Positions 13,394 through 58,925 are shown, counted from the stretch's first letter. The stretch is 64,000 nt of DNA from Ricordea florida (GCA_949710005.1 OX453274.1:1077501-1141500), one strand, 5' to 3'. Numbers and translations are program-made. The notes: generated by a model not told the origin, from the sequence alone.

Positions 13394-13776
13394 AAGAGAG
13401 GTCCTAAAATTGATCCTTGGGGAATACCACATATGATTGGTTCCAGTGGAGAACAAACTGAAGTAAACTGTACAAACTGTTTCCTATTTGTCAAATAGCT
13501 AGTGATCCAGTCAAGAGGGCGCCTTCTGATAGCGTAGTGGTCAAGCTTGTTGAGCAGTATATGATGATCAGTTGTGTCAAAAGCTTTCGAAAGGTCCAAG
13601 ACAACACCTCGGTCGTCTCTATTATCAATGGCAGAATAAATGTTATTAACCCAGTGAATCAACGCCATTGACGTAGAGTGACTTCTATGAAATCCAAACT
13701 GGTTATTATAAAGAAGATTATGATATGTTAAGTAATTATAGATACGAATGTAAACCAATTTTTCGTAGAAAATCAT
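13394..13776 (-). pseudogene. Non-LTR retrotransposon reverse transcriptase fragment
   Basis: The minus-strand frame contains NNQFGFHRSHSTSMAL, then GVVLDLSKAFDTTDHHILL (the catalytic-Asp motif of the RT palm) and GIPQGSILGPLL. The frame stays open to 13027, but RT similarity stops after GPLL at about 13394. The FADD-type motif and C-terminus are absent and the sequence turns into unrelated DNA. It is a 5' and 3' truncated relic of a CR1/L2/Jockey-type element. Confidence 0.8.
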
Positions 13777-13794
13777 CGCTGGTGCCGATAGTTA

Positions 13795-14092
13795 TGCATC
13801 CTCTGTTCTGTTATTTAACAAACTTAAATGGATTCCTTTCTTTGAGAATGCTAAATTAGCCAAGTGTTGTATCATTTACAAGCGTTAGCAAGGTCGCGTC
13901 CCCAGTTATCTTACAAGCTTATTAGTACTTACCAGTGAGACTCATTCACGGAAAACTAGATACGCTAAAGTTAATATAGCCTGTCCTCGGGTGGAAGAAC
14001 GTTCACTGTGACTGCTTGCCAGGAATGGAATAAACTACCTCTTCAAATGAGAAAAGCAGAGACTCTTAAGATTTTTAAGAATTCTCTTTAAA
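13795..14092 (+). pseudogene. Retrotransposon C-terminal fragment, plus strand
   Basis: Plus-strand reading pieces LFNKLKWIPFFENAKLAKC, GRVPSYLTSLL, RKTRYAKVN and a final ACQEWNKLPLQMRKAETLK, with frameshifts and stops, resemble the conserved end of CR1/L2-type ORF2 (a NxLPxxIR-like terminus). It lies head to head with the minus-strand RT fragment at 13776. Confidence 0.65.
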
Positions 14093-14391
14093 GTAGGATT
14101 TTTAAAGATCAGCAATTTGTAATTCATTTTTCATTATAAATGTTGTGCCGTATACCGGAGGGGACCTTTGGTCATATGTTATGACTTGCATCTCTAGGTG
14201 TAAATGAATGGCTTTAGTTCTGCCATTGCAAACAAGCAATTTTTCTTTAACAATTAAAACAGTAAATACAAATTAAACGTATCCTTAAGAGACGTTTGCT
14301 GAAAAAAGAAAACTTAATTCAACTACCGAAACGTGTAACAACTGAGAGAGCTAGCAACAAGTCATAAAAGCGACAGAGGTTATAGGTCAAT

Positions 14392-14397
14392 TTTATT
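14392..14397 (-). terminator. Polyadenylation signal AATAAA of gene A
   Basis: AATAAA on the minus strand, about 130 bases downstream of the predicted stop, which is a normal 3' UTR length. It supports ending gene A here. Confidence 0.55.
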
Positions 14398-14525
14398 TTT
14401 AAATCTACATATTACTACTTAAATACTTCACAAGTGGTGTTCTAGTTTTACGACTATAGTTTTCTTCAGTAACCTTCAATAAGCTCTAGCGTTACGTGTC
14501 CATCAAAGCAGCCAGCACTTGATCT
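14398..14525 (-). other. Gene A 3' UTR
   Basis: Sequence between the stop codon and the AATAAA signal. No further structure seen. Confidence 0.5.
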
Positions 14526-50970
<36,445 letters not shown>

Positions 50971-51513
50971 CTGAAAACAGAAATATTAAGAGTGCTTTTA
51001 CTTCTTTGGTGCAGCATGAAGTAACAGTTATTAAAGCTCTAATTATAATTGTAGTTACCTAGCGACAGCATGTAAGTGTTACCAACTGGCACCACAGCAA
51101 CAAATCGCGTGCGGTGAATTTTTGTGGTTACTCCGTCCTACGGAGTACCACTATGTCATGGCGCTATGCGAGTCCGTCCGTAACAATAGAATGTGACGTC
51201 ACAATAGGATGACGTCCCTGGCCTAAGGCCAAGGTCGGTGCTTGCAAATAAATGCATTTTTATGTCCTTTTAGATCGTTATTTCTTAAAAACTTAATCGA
51301 TTAAGGAAATCCTATTTCAGGTTTCTTCTGCCGGGTAATTGAAGAGAAAAATTATTTTTCAGATTTTCGCAGACACGTGAAAACAGTTCTGAAACCAAGA
51401 GATATTATATAAAAGATATTAGACAAAAGTCTGGCATAATCCCTACTCTTAGTAGGTAATCTAATAAAGATTCAATATATTAAATTATACCTGACTACTA
51501 TGTAAGCGGGTTT
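50971..51513. other. Boundary region between gene A and the Polinton
   Basis: No gene A exon is recognised here. A phase-1 donor-like site (ATGCTGTCGCTAG|gtaac, minus, about 51080-51060) could join to exon 50970, but its short frame does not look like a signal peptide. A hairpin-forming GTGGTTACTCCGT/ACGGAGTACCAC sits at 51124-51151. An AT-rich stretch with no ORF follows from 51240. The left terminus of the Polinton and its TIR probably lie here but cannot be set without the right end. Confidence 0.4.
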
Positions 51514-51815
51514 ATAAGTACGTTTTTAGGTTATTTTCAAATTTGACTGAAAAATCTCTGTCCTTTTTTAGCTTATGGGTTATTTTCAAATTTGACTGAA
51601 AAATCTTGCCTTTTTTAGCTTAAGGCACATAAGTACGTTTTAGGTTTGGGAGAGGGTACCAAGTCTCTGCAAAGCTCATAAGTACGTTTTAGGTTTGGGA
51701 GGGGTATCAAGTCTCTGTAAAGTTCATAAGTACGTTTTAGGTTTGGGAGGGGTAAGTCTCTGTAAAGTTTATAAGTACGTTTTAGGTTTGGGAGGTTACT
51801 AAGTCTCTCTGCGAA
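51514..51815. repeat. Tandem repeats at left end of the Polinton
   Basis: Two copies of a roughly 48-bp unit starting GGTTATTTTCAAATTTGACT (51530 and 51578) are followed by four copies of a 45 to 49-bp unit containing CATAAGTACGTTTTAGGTTT and AAGTCTCTG (51628, 51677, 51725, 51770). A fifth half-copy (TATAAGTACGTTTTTAGGTT, 51514) precedes them. They end about 55 bases before the PolB start. They may be part of the TIR/subterminal region, replication or promoter sites. Function is not shown. Confidence 0.85.
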
Positions 51816-51850
51816 AAATTTGAAAATAATTACGGTTTAAAAGAAAAATT

Positions 51851-51868
51851 AGTGAAATACAATACTAA
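51851..51868 (+). promoter_or_regulatory. Start-proximal element of PolB (AGTGAAATACAATA)
   Basis: AGTGAAATACAATA at 51851-51864 is matched 13 of 14 by AGTAAAATACAATA at 63492-63505, directly before (and into) the start codon of the last ORF. The recurrence at two starts suggests a shared regulatory element; the role is inferred. Confidence 0.5.
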
Positions 51869-54800
51869 ATGGAACAACAATTACAAGGATTAAAAGTACC
51901 GCAACTAAAATCTTTAGTTAGATGGTATAATATTCGTGGAAGATCTGCGTTTAATAAACCAGAACTTATTAATGCATTGGTTAATATACCTGAAATAACT
52001 AATAATATTCAACAAATAATTAATAATATTGTGGGGATTGTTAATGAGCTGCGTAATATGCCAATGAGACCAGTAAATCAACCAAATTTACCTCTCCCAA
52101 TTCCGAATATTGCACCGCCTTTAACTACCCCCCAACCAATACTAGGAACCCCACCTGGATCACCTCCACCAAGAACTCCACCTGTTACACCGCCTGGTTC
52201 TCCTCCGCAAAGAAAAAGGAAACTAGCACCAACTTTTATAAAACCACAAAAACCAAAAACTCTACCGGGTTCTATTCCGTCAAGAAAATTAGCATCACAA
52301 ATATCAATTCTTGATGAGCCGGTACCTAAAATTAATGTTCCAATTCTCAAACCAAAGAATATTTTTAAGGTGTTAGATAAAGATAAGTTTGCCAAAAAGC
52401 TTGAAGAATTAGCAAATGAAAATATCATAAAATTTACTAATAAGAAAACTAAACCAAAAAAGGGGGTAACTATATCTGATAGTGTGAGAGATGAATTGAA
52501 GGAAAAAACTAAAAAGAAAAGAACAACAATCCTCAAAATATTTTCAATAAATCCGCATGAAGAGGATCCTCTAATTCAAAATAATCGGGATAATGTTATT
52601 AGAATTTGGAGGGATCTAAATAATGATTTGACAGAAACAATTTATAATGAGTTGGAACCCCAAATAGAAATGGGGGCAAGAATTGTTTTCAGTTTTACCG
52701 CTTTGATTCAAAGAGGAAATGGAGAAATAGCTTACCACACGCACACATTTAGAAGCGGAGGAACTTTTACTTCTCTTCCAGAAATAAAAAATTATATAGA
52801 GCAGTGCGAGGGAGAAAGATTGAGTTTAGAGGGTATCGCTTGGATGAGAGCATATTTACCTCCAGAAAAGAAAATTAATAAACCAGGTGTTAATGAGGGC
52901 GGAGTTGAGTTTAGAGAAGTACAAATAAAAGTTATTAATACCAGACAACCTTTAGTTGGGTGCGGAAGATTACCCGATGAATTACGAAAGAAAAAATGTA
53001 TTTATTCCGTAGATGATAAAGATGATAATCTCTGCTTCTGGAGGTGTTTAGCTATTTTAATGAATATTCAGGATAATAAAAAGAAGCACCAAAAAATTAA
53101 GAAAAATCCTGAAAAAAGAATAGAGAAAAGATCATTATATCTAGCTAGAACTTTTTATGGCAACAAAAAATTAAAAGGAGAAGAAGTTAGATCGACAAAA
53201 TTGGTTGATTTTGAGAAAATTTCAAAAACTTTTTCCATAAACATACGGGTTTATGAGCAGAAAGATATATCAAATTTTTCAGTTTGGAAACTGGTGTTTG
53301 GGAAAAATAATTTCAAAGATGATTTACCAACTTTAAATTTAGGTCTTTATAATAATCATGGGTTTTTCATTAAGGATCTTGATATTCTTGCTCAAAACTG
53401 GGTATGTCAAGGATGTAAACAAAAATTTACCAGACACGACGATTTAAAAAGGCATTTTACTAATGAAACATGCACAGGAGGAGAGACAAAAATAATATGT
53501 ACGGGAGAAAAGATAAAACACATCACGAATGAATCTGACAAAGTTTTTTACGGGGGTAAAATAAATTTTAGTTATAAAGCGTGTAGGTGGATTGAACACC
53601 AATCTAAAACTATGGGAAAACATATTCATCATGCGCTTTGTGGCCATGGTGGCGAAAGGTGTTATAGGGATGAAGAGGGGAATGAGATTTTGTTCGATGG
53701 ATACGAACCCGAGACAAATACCGTTTTTGAGTTTTATGGTTGTAAATGGCATGGGTGTCCGTGTTCAGAAACCGACAAAATTAAATATAATGAAACTATT
53801 GAAAGAGAGAATATGATAAAAAGCTTGGGTTATAATGTAGTATCGGTTTGGGAGTGTGAAAATCCTGAATTACCCAACATCTGGTTCAAAAAGAAATTTA
53901 ACCCATATCCCTATTTTATTGATTACGATTTTGAGGGATTATTACAAAAAGAAGACAAACAGATTACCGATGATTTAATTTTTACCCATACCCATATTCC
54001 AGTTAGTGTTGCAATAATCGACAATTTAACAAAAAAACCCGTTTTTCTTTGCAACCAAAATCCTGATCTCCTCATAAAAGAATTCGTTGAAAAATTGGAG
54101 GAAATAAGAAAAATTATAGTCGAAAAGGTTAGAGAAGAATATCCGCTTCCTGATCAAGATTCCTTACAAAAAAATGTCTTGCAAAAATATGAAGAATGGT
54201 GCAATCAAGTACCTGTTTTGGGGTTTAATAGTGGAAAATACGATATCAATTTGATTAAAAGACATTTTATAAAACACATGACCGAAAAAACTAAGGAGAT
54301 TTTTATTGCAAAGAAACAGAATAGGTATATGTTTTTAACAACACCGAATTTCAAATTCTTGGATATAATGTCCTACCTTGCGCCTGGGGTTTCTTTTGAT
54401 AAGTGGTGCAAAGCAAACAACTGTGAAGCCAAAAAACTTGTACTTCCTTATGAAAAATTGGACGGTTATGATAAGCTTTCCTTAGTTGGACCCGTGAAAC
54501 ATGAAGATTTTTACTCTTCCTTGAAAAAGAAAAACATTTCCAAAGAAGAATATGAAGAATATTTGCTCGAATTCGAAAAGAGGGGGTGTGTTACAATGTT
54601 AGACTGGTTGAAAGAGTATAATTTGAATGATGTTATTCCCTTTTTGGAAGCCCTTGAAAAAACAAGGCGATTATATTATCCGGATGAAATTGATATATTA
54701 AAAGATGCCGTTTCCATTCCGGGTGTATCAATGAGGGCTGTTCTAAATAAATACCAAAAAATGAAGAAGAAAGGAGATCCTGAATTGTACGCCCCAGGGC

Positions 54801-56440
54801 AATATTGTGCCCATAGTTGCGGTGAATTTTGTAAAGACAAGTTTTGCAAAAAATGCTACAAAATAAAGAAAGATTGTAAAATATGCGACAAAAACAAGAG
54901 TTATAAATTATTGAAAACGGGTATGGTTGGAGGCCCTAGTATTATATTTACACGATATGCAGAAAAGGAAGAAACAAAGATTCGTCCGCATAAATATAAA
55001 AATCCGGAAAATTGTGCGCGAATTGTTGGGTATGACGCAAATGGTTTATATCTATCCTGTTCGGGACAAGAAATGCCATGCGGAAAAGAAAAATGCATTG
55101 AGGTTGAAAATCCATCGGAGCCTAAATTTATAAAGAAGATTTGTGAAGATATTCTTGATGGAAATCTTTTCGGGTTTTGTCAAGTTGATATCCATGTACC
55201 TGATCATCTGAAAGAAAAGTTTGAAGAGTTTTCCCCCTTATTTATTGTAGACTCCGTTCCTGAATATTTAGTACCAGAGAATATGAAAGAATATCAAACA
55301 GCGACAGGTAGAAAACATCTAAAAGACAATAAAAAATTGCTTGGTGTTACCAAGGCAAAAAAGATATTTTTATATACACCTATGATAAAATGGTATCTTA
55401 ATCATGGTTTGGAGATTACCGCCATCCATAATATTTTAAAGTATGAATCAGGAAGGCCCTTTGGATTTTTTCCAAAAGAGGTGGCAGACGCAAGAAGAGA
55501 TGGAGATATTGAGGTTTTATTGGAAAAACTAAGTAAAGCCTTTGATGAAAACAAGATTGATGATGTGGTGAAAATTACCAATGAATTAAACCAATTCCCC
55601 GATATATTTAAAGTTATTGAAGAAAATAAAGATATCAAAGTACTGATTGAAAAGTTAAAACCAAAGTACAAAGGGTGTAAAGAATTAGCCGACACGAATA
55701 AACTTAGGGGAAATTCTTTCTACGGGAAAATGATAGAAGACAAAGAAAAACATAATATTACAAGGTATACTCAGGATGAGGAAGAGGTTGAAAAAGCCCT
55801 AAGATCTGCGTTCTTTGAGGATCTTAATGAAATAAATGACACATATGAAATAATAAAACGAAAAAGACTAATAAAAATAGACAGACCCTATCAATGCGGC
55901 ATCGCGGTGTATCAGCTAGCAAAATTAAGAATGCTGGAATTCTATTACGATTTTCTAGAAAAATACGTAGATAGAAAGGATTTTGAGCTGATTCAAATGG
56001 ATACAGATTCAATGTACATGGTAATTTCAGCCGAAAATTTGGATAATATTATAAAACCCGAAATGAGAGAAGAATACTTTACCGGCGGAAAAGAAAAATT
56101 CCTATCAACTTCTAAATATCATGATAAGACTCCGGGTTTGTTCAAAAAAGAGTTTGACGGTATTAGAATGATTGCTCTTTCCTCAAAATGTTATTACGCG
56201 GAGGATGAGAAAGGAAAGGCAAAGTATAGTTGCAAAGGTACAATTCATAGACAAAACGAAATGAACTGGGATAGATACATGTCAGCTTTGAAAGGGTCAA
56301 TTGATATGTCACAAAATACAGGTTTTAGAATCAATGATAACCAAATTGTGACATATACACAAATTAAAAAAGGATTGAATGCATATTATGATAAAAGATG
56401 GGTTTATGAGGATGGAATTCACACAAAACCATTATATTAG
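51869..56440 (+). CDS. PolB: Polinton family B DNA polymerase (protein-primed type), multidomain
   Basis: 1,523 residues. N-terminus: SAP-like motif (about 6-42), Pro-rich linker (about 78-115), a conserved region with NLCFWRCLA (C389) and NNHGFF (H497) resembling the OTU-like Cys/His module of Polinton polymerases, one C2H2 finger (513-536), and a nuclease-like block DGYEPETNTVFEFYGCKWHG (610-629) with D610, E621 and K626. Exonuclease: DYDFEG (D687, E689), N787-D792 and Y917xxxD921. Then a Cys cluster (C980-C1006). Polymerase motif A YDANGLYLS (D1056), motif B KLRGNSFYG (K1278, Y1285), motif C MDTDSMY (D1378, D1380) and SSKCYY (K1440). All catalytic motifs are intact, so it could replicate element ends primed by a terminal protein. 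No separate terminal-protein gene is identified. Start chosen at the first ATG after the tandem repeats. It overlaps the integrase tail to tail by 9 bases. Confidence 0.95.
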   Translation: MEQQLQGLKVPQLKSLVRWYNIRGRSAFNKPELINALVNIPEITNNIQQIINNIVGIVNELRNMPMRPVNQPNLPLPIPNIAPPLTTPQPILGTPPGSPPPRTPPVTPPGSPPQRKRKLAPTFIKPQKPKTLPGSIPSRKLASQISILDEPVPKINVPILKPKNIFKVLDKDKFAKKLEELANENIIKFTNKKTKPKKGVTISDSVRDELKEKTKKKRTTILKIFSINPHEEDPLIQNNRDNVIRIWRDLNNDLTETIYNELEPQIEMGARIVFSFTALIQRGNGEIAYHTHTFRSGGTFTSLPEIKNYIEQCEGERLSLEGIAWMRAYLPPEKKINKPGVNEGGVEFREVQIKVINTRQPLVGCGRLPDELRKKKCIYSVDDKDDNLCFWRCLAILMNIQDNKKKHQKIKKNPEKRIEKRSLYLARTFYGNKKLKGEEVRSTKLVDFEKISKTFSINIRVYEQKDISNFSVWKLVFGKNNFKDDLPTLNLGLYNNHGFFIKDLDILAQNWVCQGCKQKFTRHDDLKRHFTNETCTGGETKIICTGEKIKHITNESDKVFYGGKINFSYKACRWIEHQSKTMGKHIHHALCGHGGERCYRDEEGNEILFDGYEPETNTVFEFYGCKWHGCPCSETDKIKYNETIERENMIKSLGYNVVSVWECENPELPNIWFKKKFNPYPYFIDYDFEGLLQKEDKQITDDLIFTHTHIPVSVAIIDNLTKKPVFLCNQNPDLLIKEFVEKLEEIRKIIVEKVREEYPLPDQDSLQKNVLQKYEEWCNQVPVLGFNSGKYDINLIKRHFIKHMTEKTKEIFIAKKQNRYMFLTTPNFKFLDIMSYLAPGVSFDKWCKANNCEAKKLVLPYEKLDGYDKLSLVGPVKHEDFYSSLKKKNISKEEYEEYLLEFEKRGCVTMLDWLKEYNLNDVIPFLEALEKTRRLYYPDEIDILKDAVSIPGVSMRAVLNKYQKMKKKGDPELYAPGQYCAHSCGEFCKDKFCKKCYKIKKDCKICDKNKSYKLLKTGMVGGPSIIFTRYAEKEETKIRPHKYKNPENCARIVGYDANGLYLSCSGQEMPCGKEKCIEVENPSEPKFIKKICEDILDGNLFGFCQVDIHVPDHLKEKFEEFSPLFIVDSVPEYLVPENMKEYQTATGRKHLKDNKKLLGVTKAKKIFLYTPMIKWYLNHGLEITAIHNILKYESGRPFGFFPKEVADARRDGDIEVLLEKLSKAFDENKIDDVVKITNELNQFPDIFKVIEENKDIKVLIEKLKPKYKGCKELADTNKLRGNSFYGKMIEDKEKHNITRYTQDEEEVEKALRSAFFEDLNEINDTYEIIKRKRLIKIDRPYQCGIAVYQLAKLRMLEFYYDFLEKYVDRKDFELIQMDTDSMYMVISAENLDNIIKPEMREEYFTGGKEKFLSTSKYHDKTPGLFKKEFDGIRMIALSSKCYYAEDEKGKAKYSCKGTIHRQNEMNWDRYMSALKGSIDMSQNTGFRINDNQIVTYTQIKKGLNAYYDKRWVYEDGIHTKPLY

Positions 56441-57406
56441 AACAGAATTAGGGGGTAACTCTGTATCATCCGGAATAACCTGTAATTCCTCACGCACAAA
56501 ACCTCGCCTTGGCCCATCTTGTAAAAAGTATAAAACAGGTTGATTAGGAGAAATTCTACTTCCAGAAATATAATAAACTTTTATGCTCCAAATGGGATCT
56601 GTGGCTCTTCTTCTTTCTCCTCCTTCAAGTTCACCCGGAGCTAATAAATATCTAACCCTAACTTCGGTTGGTAGTCTAACCTCATCAAGCCCCACCGCGC
56701 GTTTGTAATTTTTAGTTTCAATATTCACCTCTTTCATTTTTATAGCCTCATCGGGCTCTTTACCGGTTATTCTCTTTTTCGTATTATTCAAAGTTTTTAG
56801 AATAGCCGGTAATCTTTTCACCCATACTCTTGATCGATCATCACTGATCATTTCTTGCGCATATTGATGACTAAATAATCTTTCTCCTAATATTTTATTT
56901 GCATTTTCCACAAATGCTTGTGCTCTATGATTACCAGCCTCACTTCTTTGTATCTTCACATTATGGTAATTCATGAGTTTACTAACTTCTCCCATAAATT
57001 CTTTCCCAGGATCAACCATTAATGTTTTTGGGTATTTCAATCTTCTAGAATATATTTTCTTAAAAGCTTCTGATATCTCTCGACTTTCTTTTGAGGTTAA
57101 TGGCTCAGCATCTTTATATCTCGAGGCGATATCAACCAAGACTAACGCATATTTATATGTTTTTCTTCTAACTCTATCATGCGGTAAAAATAATAAATCT
57201 GCTTGGTGAATCTGATTGGGTTTATCCACAGTCCAGTGCGGTCTAGGTATATATTTAGGAGCGGGTAGATAGATTTGCCATATTGCCTGTTTCTGCAACC
57301 ATTGTTTTGCCTCATTTTCACTTACTCTGGCCTTCTCTGCCAATTTAGGAATTGCAGAATATCCTTTCCAATACCCTTCGGTTGAATAATATATTTTTGT
57401 CATCAT
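56432..57406 (-). CDS. INT: Polinton retroviral-type integrase (RVE, DDE)
   Basis: 324 residues. N-terminus: helical HTH-like segment (1-45, SENEAKQWLQKQAIWQIYLP). Catalytic core: D70 in HQADLLFL, D132 in MVDPGKEFMG and E167 in AQAFVEN, a DD34E triad intact in spacing. C-terminus: basic, SH3/chromo-like RVRYLLAPGELEGGE and VLYFLQDGPRRGF. It would join element ends to host DNA and generate the 6-bp target duplications typical of Polintons. Transcribed opposite to the capsid genes: only 31 bases separate its start from the 59-codon ORF, so the two share an intergenic promoter. The retroviral HHCC finger is absent, as is common in this family. It matches the transposon-derived proteins known from nematodes and cnidarians. 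Confidence 0.93.
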   Translation of the reverse strand: MMTKIYYSTEGYWKGYSAIPKLAEKARVSENEAKQWLQKQAIWQIYLPAPKYIPRPHWTVDKPNQIHQADLLFLPHDRVRRKTYKYALVLVDIASRYKDAEPLTSKESREISEAFKKIYSRRLKYPKTLMVDPGKEFMGEVSKLMNYHNVKIQRSEAGNHRAQAFVENANKILGERLFSHQYAQEMISDDRSRVWVKRLPAILKTLNNTKKRITGKEPDEAIKMKEVNIETKNYKRAVGLDEVRLPTEVRVRYLLAPGELEGGERRRATDPIWSIKVYYISGSRISPNQPVLYFLQDGPRRGFVREELQVIPDDTELPPNSVLI

Positions 57407-57437
57407 TTAAAAATAAACAAGTATCTTATAAATTGAA
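57407..57437. promoter_or_regulatory. Divergent promoter between integrase and small ORF
   Basis: The 31-base gap contains CTTATAAATT (57425-57434), which reads as AATTTATAAG on the other strand, so it is TATA-like both ways. The longer word AGTATCTTATAAATT is repeated at 57629-57643 before the capsid gene. It sits 3 to 4 bases from the start codon, too close for a conventional 25 to 30-base TATA-to-start spacing. A very short leader or another role is possible. Confidence 0.6.
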
Positions 57438-57617
57438 ATGGTTGAGGAGGAAGAAGAAATAAAATTTACCGAATACCAAATCAACATTATGAAAAAAATT
57501 ATTAGGAAAAAAATTCTATATATGGAAGACGGCGACCAAATTTTTAATGTTTTAATTTTAATTCCCGAAGCGAGAGAAGGTTTGTTAAAACATATTTCCA
57601 AGTTAGAAAAGGTTTAA
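57438..57617 (+). CDS. Polinton small ORF, 59 residues, unassigned
   Basis: Reads MVEEEEEIKFTEYQINIMKK and ends HISKLEKV-stop (TAA 57615-57617). Acidic start, then amphipathic helical stretches, no membrane segment. It is preceded by the AGTATCTTATAAATT word also found before the capsid gene, and is only 30 bases from that gene's start. Both points favour a real gene over chance. Function unknown; position between integrase and MCP suggests a capsid or regulatory accessory protein. Confidence 0.6.
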   Translation: MVEEEEEIKFTEYQINIMKKIIRKKILYMEDGDQIFNVLILIPEAREGLLKHISKLEKV

Positions 57618-57647
57618 AGGTTAACCAAAGTATCTTATAAATTTACA
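57618..57647 (+). promoter_or_regulatory. Promoter-like region of the capsid gene
   Basis: AGTATCTTATAAATT at 57629-57643, identical to 57420-57434, ends 4 bases before the capsid ATG. Part of the shared motif set of the element. Confidence 0.55.
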
Positions 57648-58889
57648 ATGACGTCTGAAAAAATTAATCCAAATAGAATTCCAAAAGAACCTTTTGGTTT
57701 GAAAGCAGAATCAACATTGAATCGAATTACTCTAAATCCATCCTCAGCAAGCCCCGGAGAAACATTATATATAAATATTCCAAAACTCGCCGAGAATTTA
57801 GTGATTGTGCCTGGAAGTGTATCTCTTCTATTTGATTTAGATGTCGAGGGCCATGCGAATAACACAGTTGTGAATAATGTGGGCCGTAATCTTGTAACCA
57901 GACTGAAAGTTCTTTTTGGAGGAGAAACATTGCAAGATACACAAAGATATGATTTATTTCAAACATATCATGATTTATTCTTAACCGAAGAAGAGCGTGA
58001 AGATAGATTAAAACAAGGTATTTCTTCGTTAAATATTAGAAAACTTAGAACAAAAGCCGGAGATGTAAAAACACAAGATGTAAAAGAAGTTGCTCTAGCT
58101 AATGTCCATGGTTCAAAGTACAGAATACCAATAAATCATCCTATTCTAAATGATCATGGAGTTTTTTATCCGAAGGCGTTGGAAAATCATCTTATATTTG
58201 AGATTACACTCGCACCGATCGCTAATATTCTTATTTATTCTGATACAACTAAAGCGCCATCATATTCAATCAAAAACTTAGAGTTGGAATATTCTTCCAT
58301 TTCAAGTGAATACTTGGCTCGCGAGGCTCAGGCGGCTTATCAAGTTGGTAAAGGATTCTTTTATGAAAATATTACCTTACACAAAACTTTTACATTTTCA
58401 ATTGGCGGAGATGGTGTTATTAATCAGCATATTAATTTACCGAGAAGATCAATGACGGGAATATTGTTTTTGTTTTTCGCACCCCAAGCTGCAGGAGCAA
58501 GGGATTCTGAAAATTTTTATAATCCGGGTATATCTTCCGTAGAAATTGATGTTGATGGTGTGCCAAATAGAATATACTCCAGGGGAATGATTCCGTCCGA
58601 TCTTTGGGAATCCGTGAAGAAAAGATTTCGTCGGGATGATGGTTTGCAAATTTCTTTGAAAGAAAAAGAATTTTACGCGGATAAGTTTGCTCTTTGGGTT
58701 GATACTAGAACTCATCCAGATAATGGTATTCATGGCGGCGGACTTGCTCTAAATAATACTCATGATGGCGTAAAAATAGAAATTAAAAGGAAACAGAGCG
58801 GATCCGGAACAATAACTTGTCATATGTTTGTCGTAGCTGACGCAATGATGGAGATTATGAATTCAAGTTTGAGATCAATTAAGTACTGA
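57648..58889 (+). CDS. MCP: Probable Polinton major capsid protein (double jelly-roll type)
   Basis: 413 residues, beta-rich, no signal or membrane segment. It contains VNNVGRNLVTRLKVLFGGET (about 86-105), LQDTQRYDLFQTYHDLFLTE and DLWESVKKRFRRDDG. These blocks match a conserved protein of Polintons in cnidarians and nematodes (C. elegans F54H12.2-like), the presumed capsid protein. It is shorter than the canonical adenovirus-like hexon of some Polintons (often 500 to 700 residues), so it may represent a compact MCP class. In the usual place next to the packaging ATPase. Its exact fold cannot be judged from sequence alone; a second candidate for a capsid protein was not seen. Confidence 0.75.
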   Translation: MTSEKINPNRIPKEPFGLKAESTLNRITLNPSSASPGETLYINIPKLAENLVIVPGSVSLLFDLDVEGHANNTVVNNVGRNLVTRLKVLFGGETLQDTQRYDLFQTYHDLFLTEEEREDRLKQGISSLNIRKLRTKAGDVKTQDVKEVALANVHGSKYRIPINHPILNDHGVFYPKALENHLIFEITLAPIANILIYSDTTKAPSYSIKNLELEYSSISSEYLAREAQAAYQVGKGFFYENITLHKTFTFSIGGDGVINQHINLPRRSMTGILFLFFAPQAAGARDSENFYNPGISSVEIDVDGVPNRIYSRGMIPSDLWESVKKRFRRDDGLQISLKEKEFYADKFALWVDTRTHPDNGIHGGGLALNNTHDGVKIEIKRKQSGSGTITCHMFVVADAMMEIMNSSLRSIKY

Positions 58890-58925
58890 CCAGAGGGAAG
58901 AACCTAAATTTAAAAACATTTAGTT

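Noticed and set aside
51514..51815. Tandem repeats considered as a CRISPR array
   Set aside because: Eukaryotic context, no spacers of varying sequence, units follow one another directly.
52078..52536. Minus-strand 152-codon ORF inside PolB
   Set aside because: Mirror frame of the Pro-rich region of the plus-strand polymerase gene. No domain of its own.
57425..57434. Calling CTTATAAATT a canonical TATA box
   Set aside because: It sits within 13 bases of the start codon, which would put the transcription start inside the gene. Reported as promoter-like only.
57648..58889. Alternative call of the 413-residue protein as a host gene
   Set aside because: No introns, position next to the packaging ATPase and similarity to Polinton capsid-type proteins argue for an element gene.
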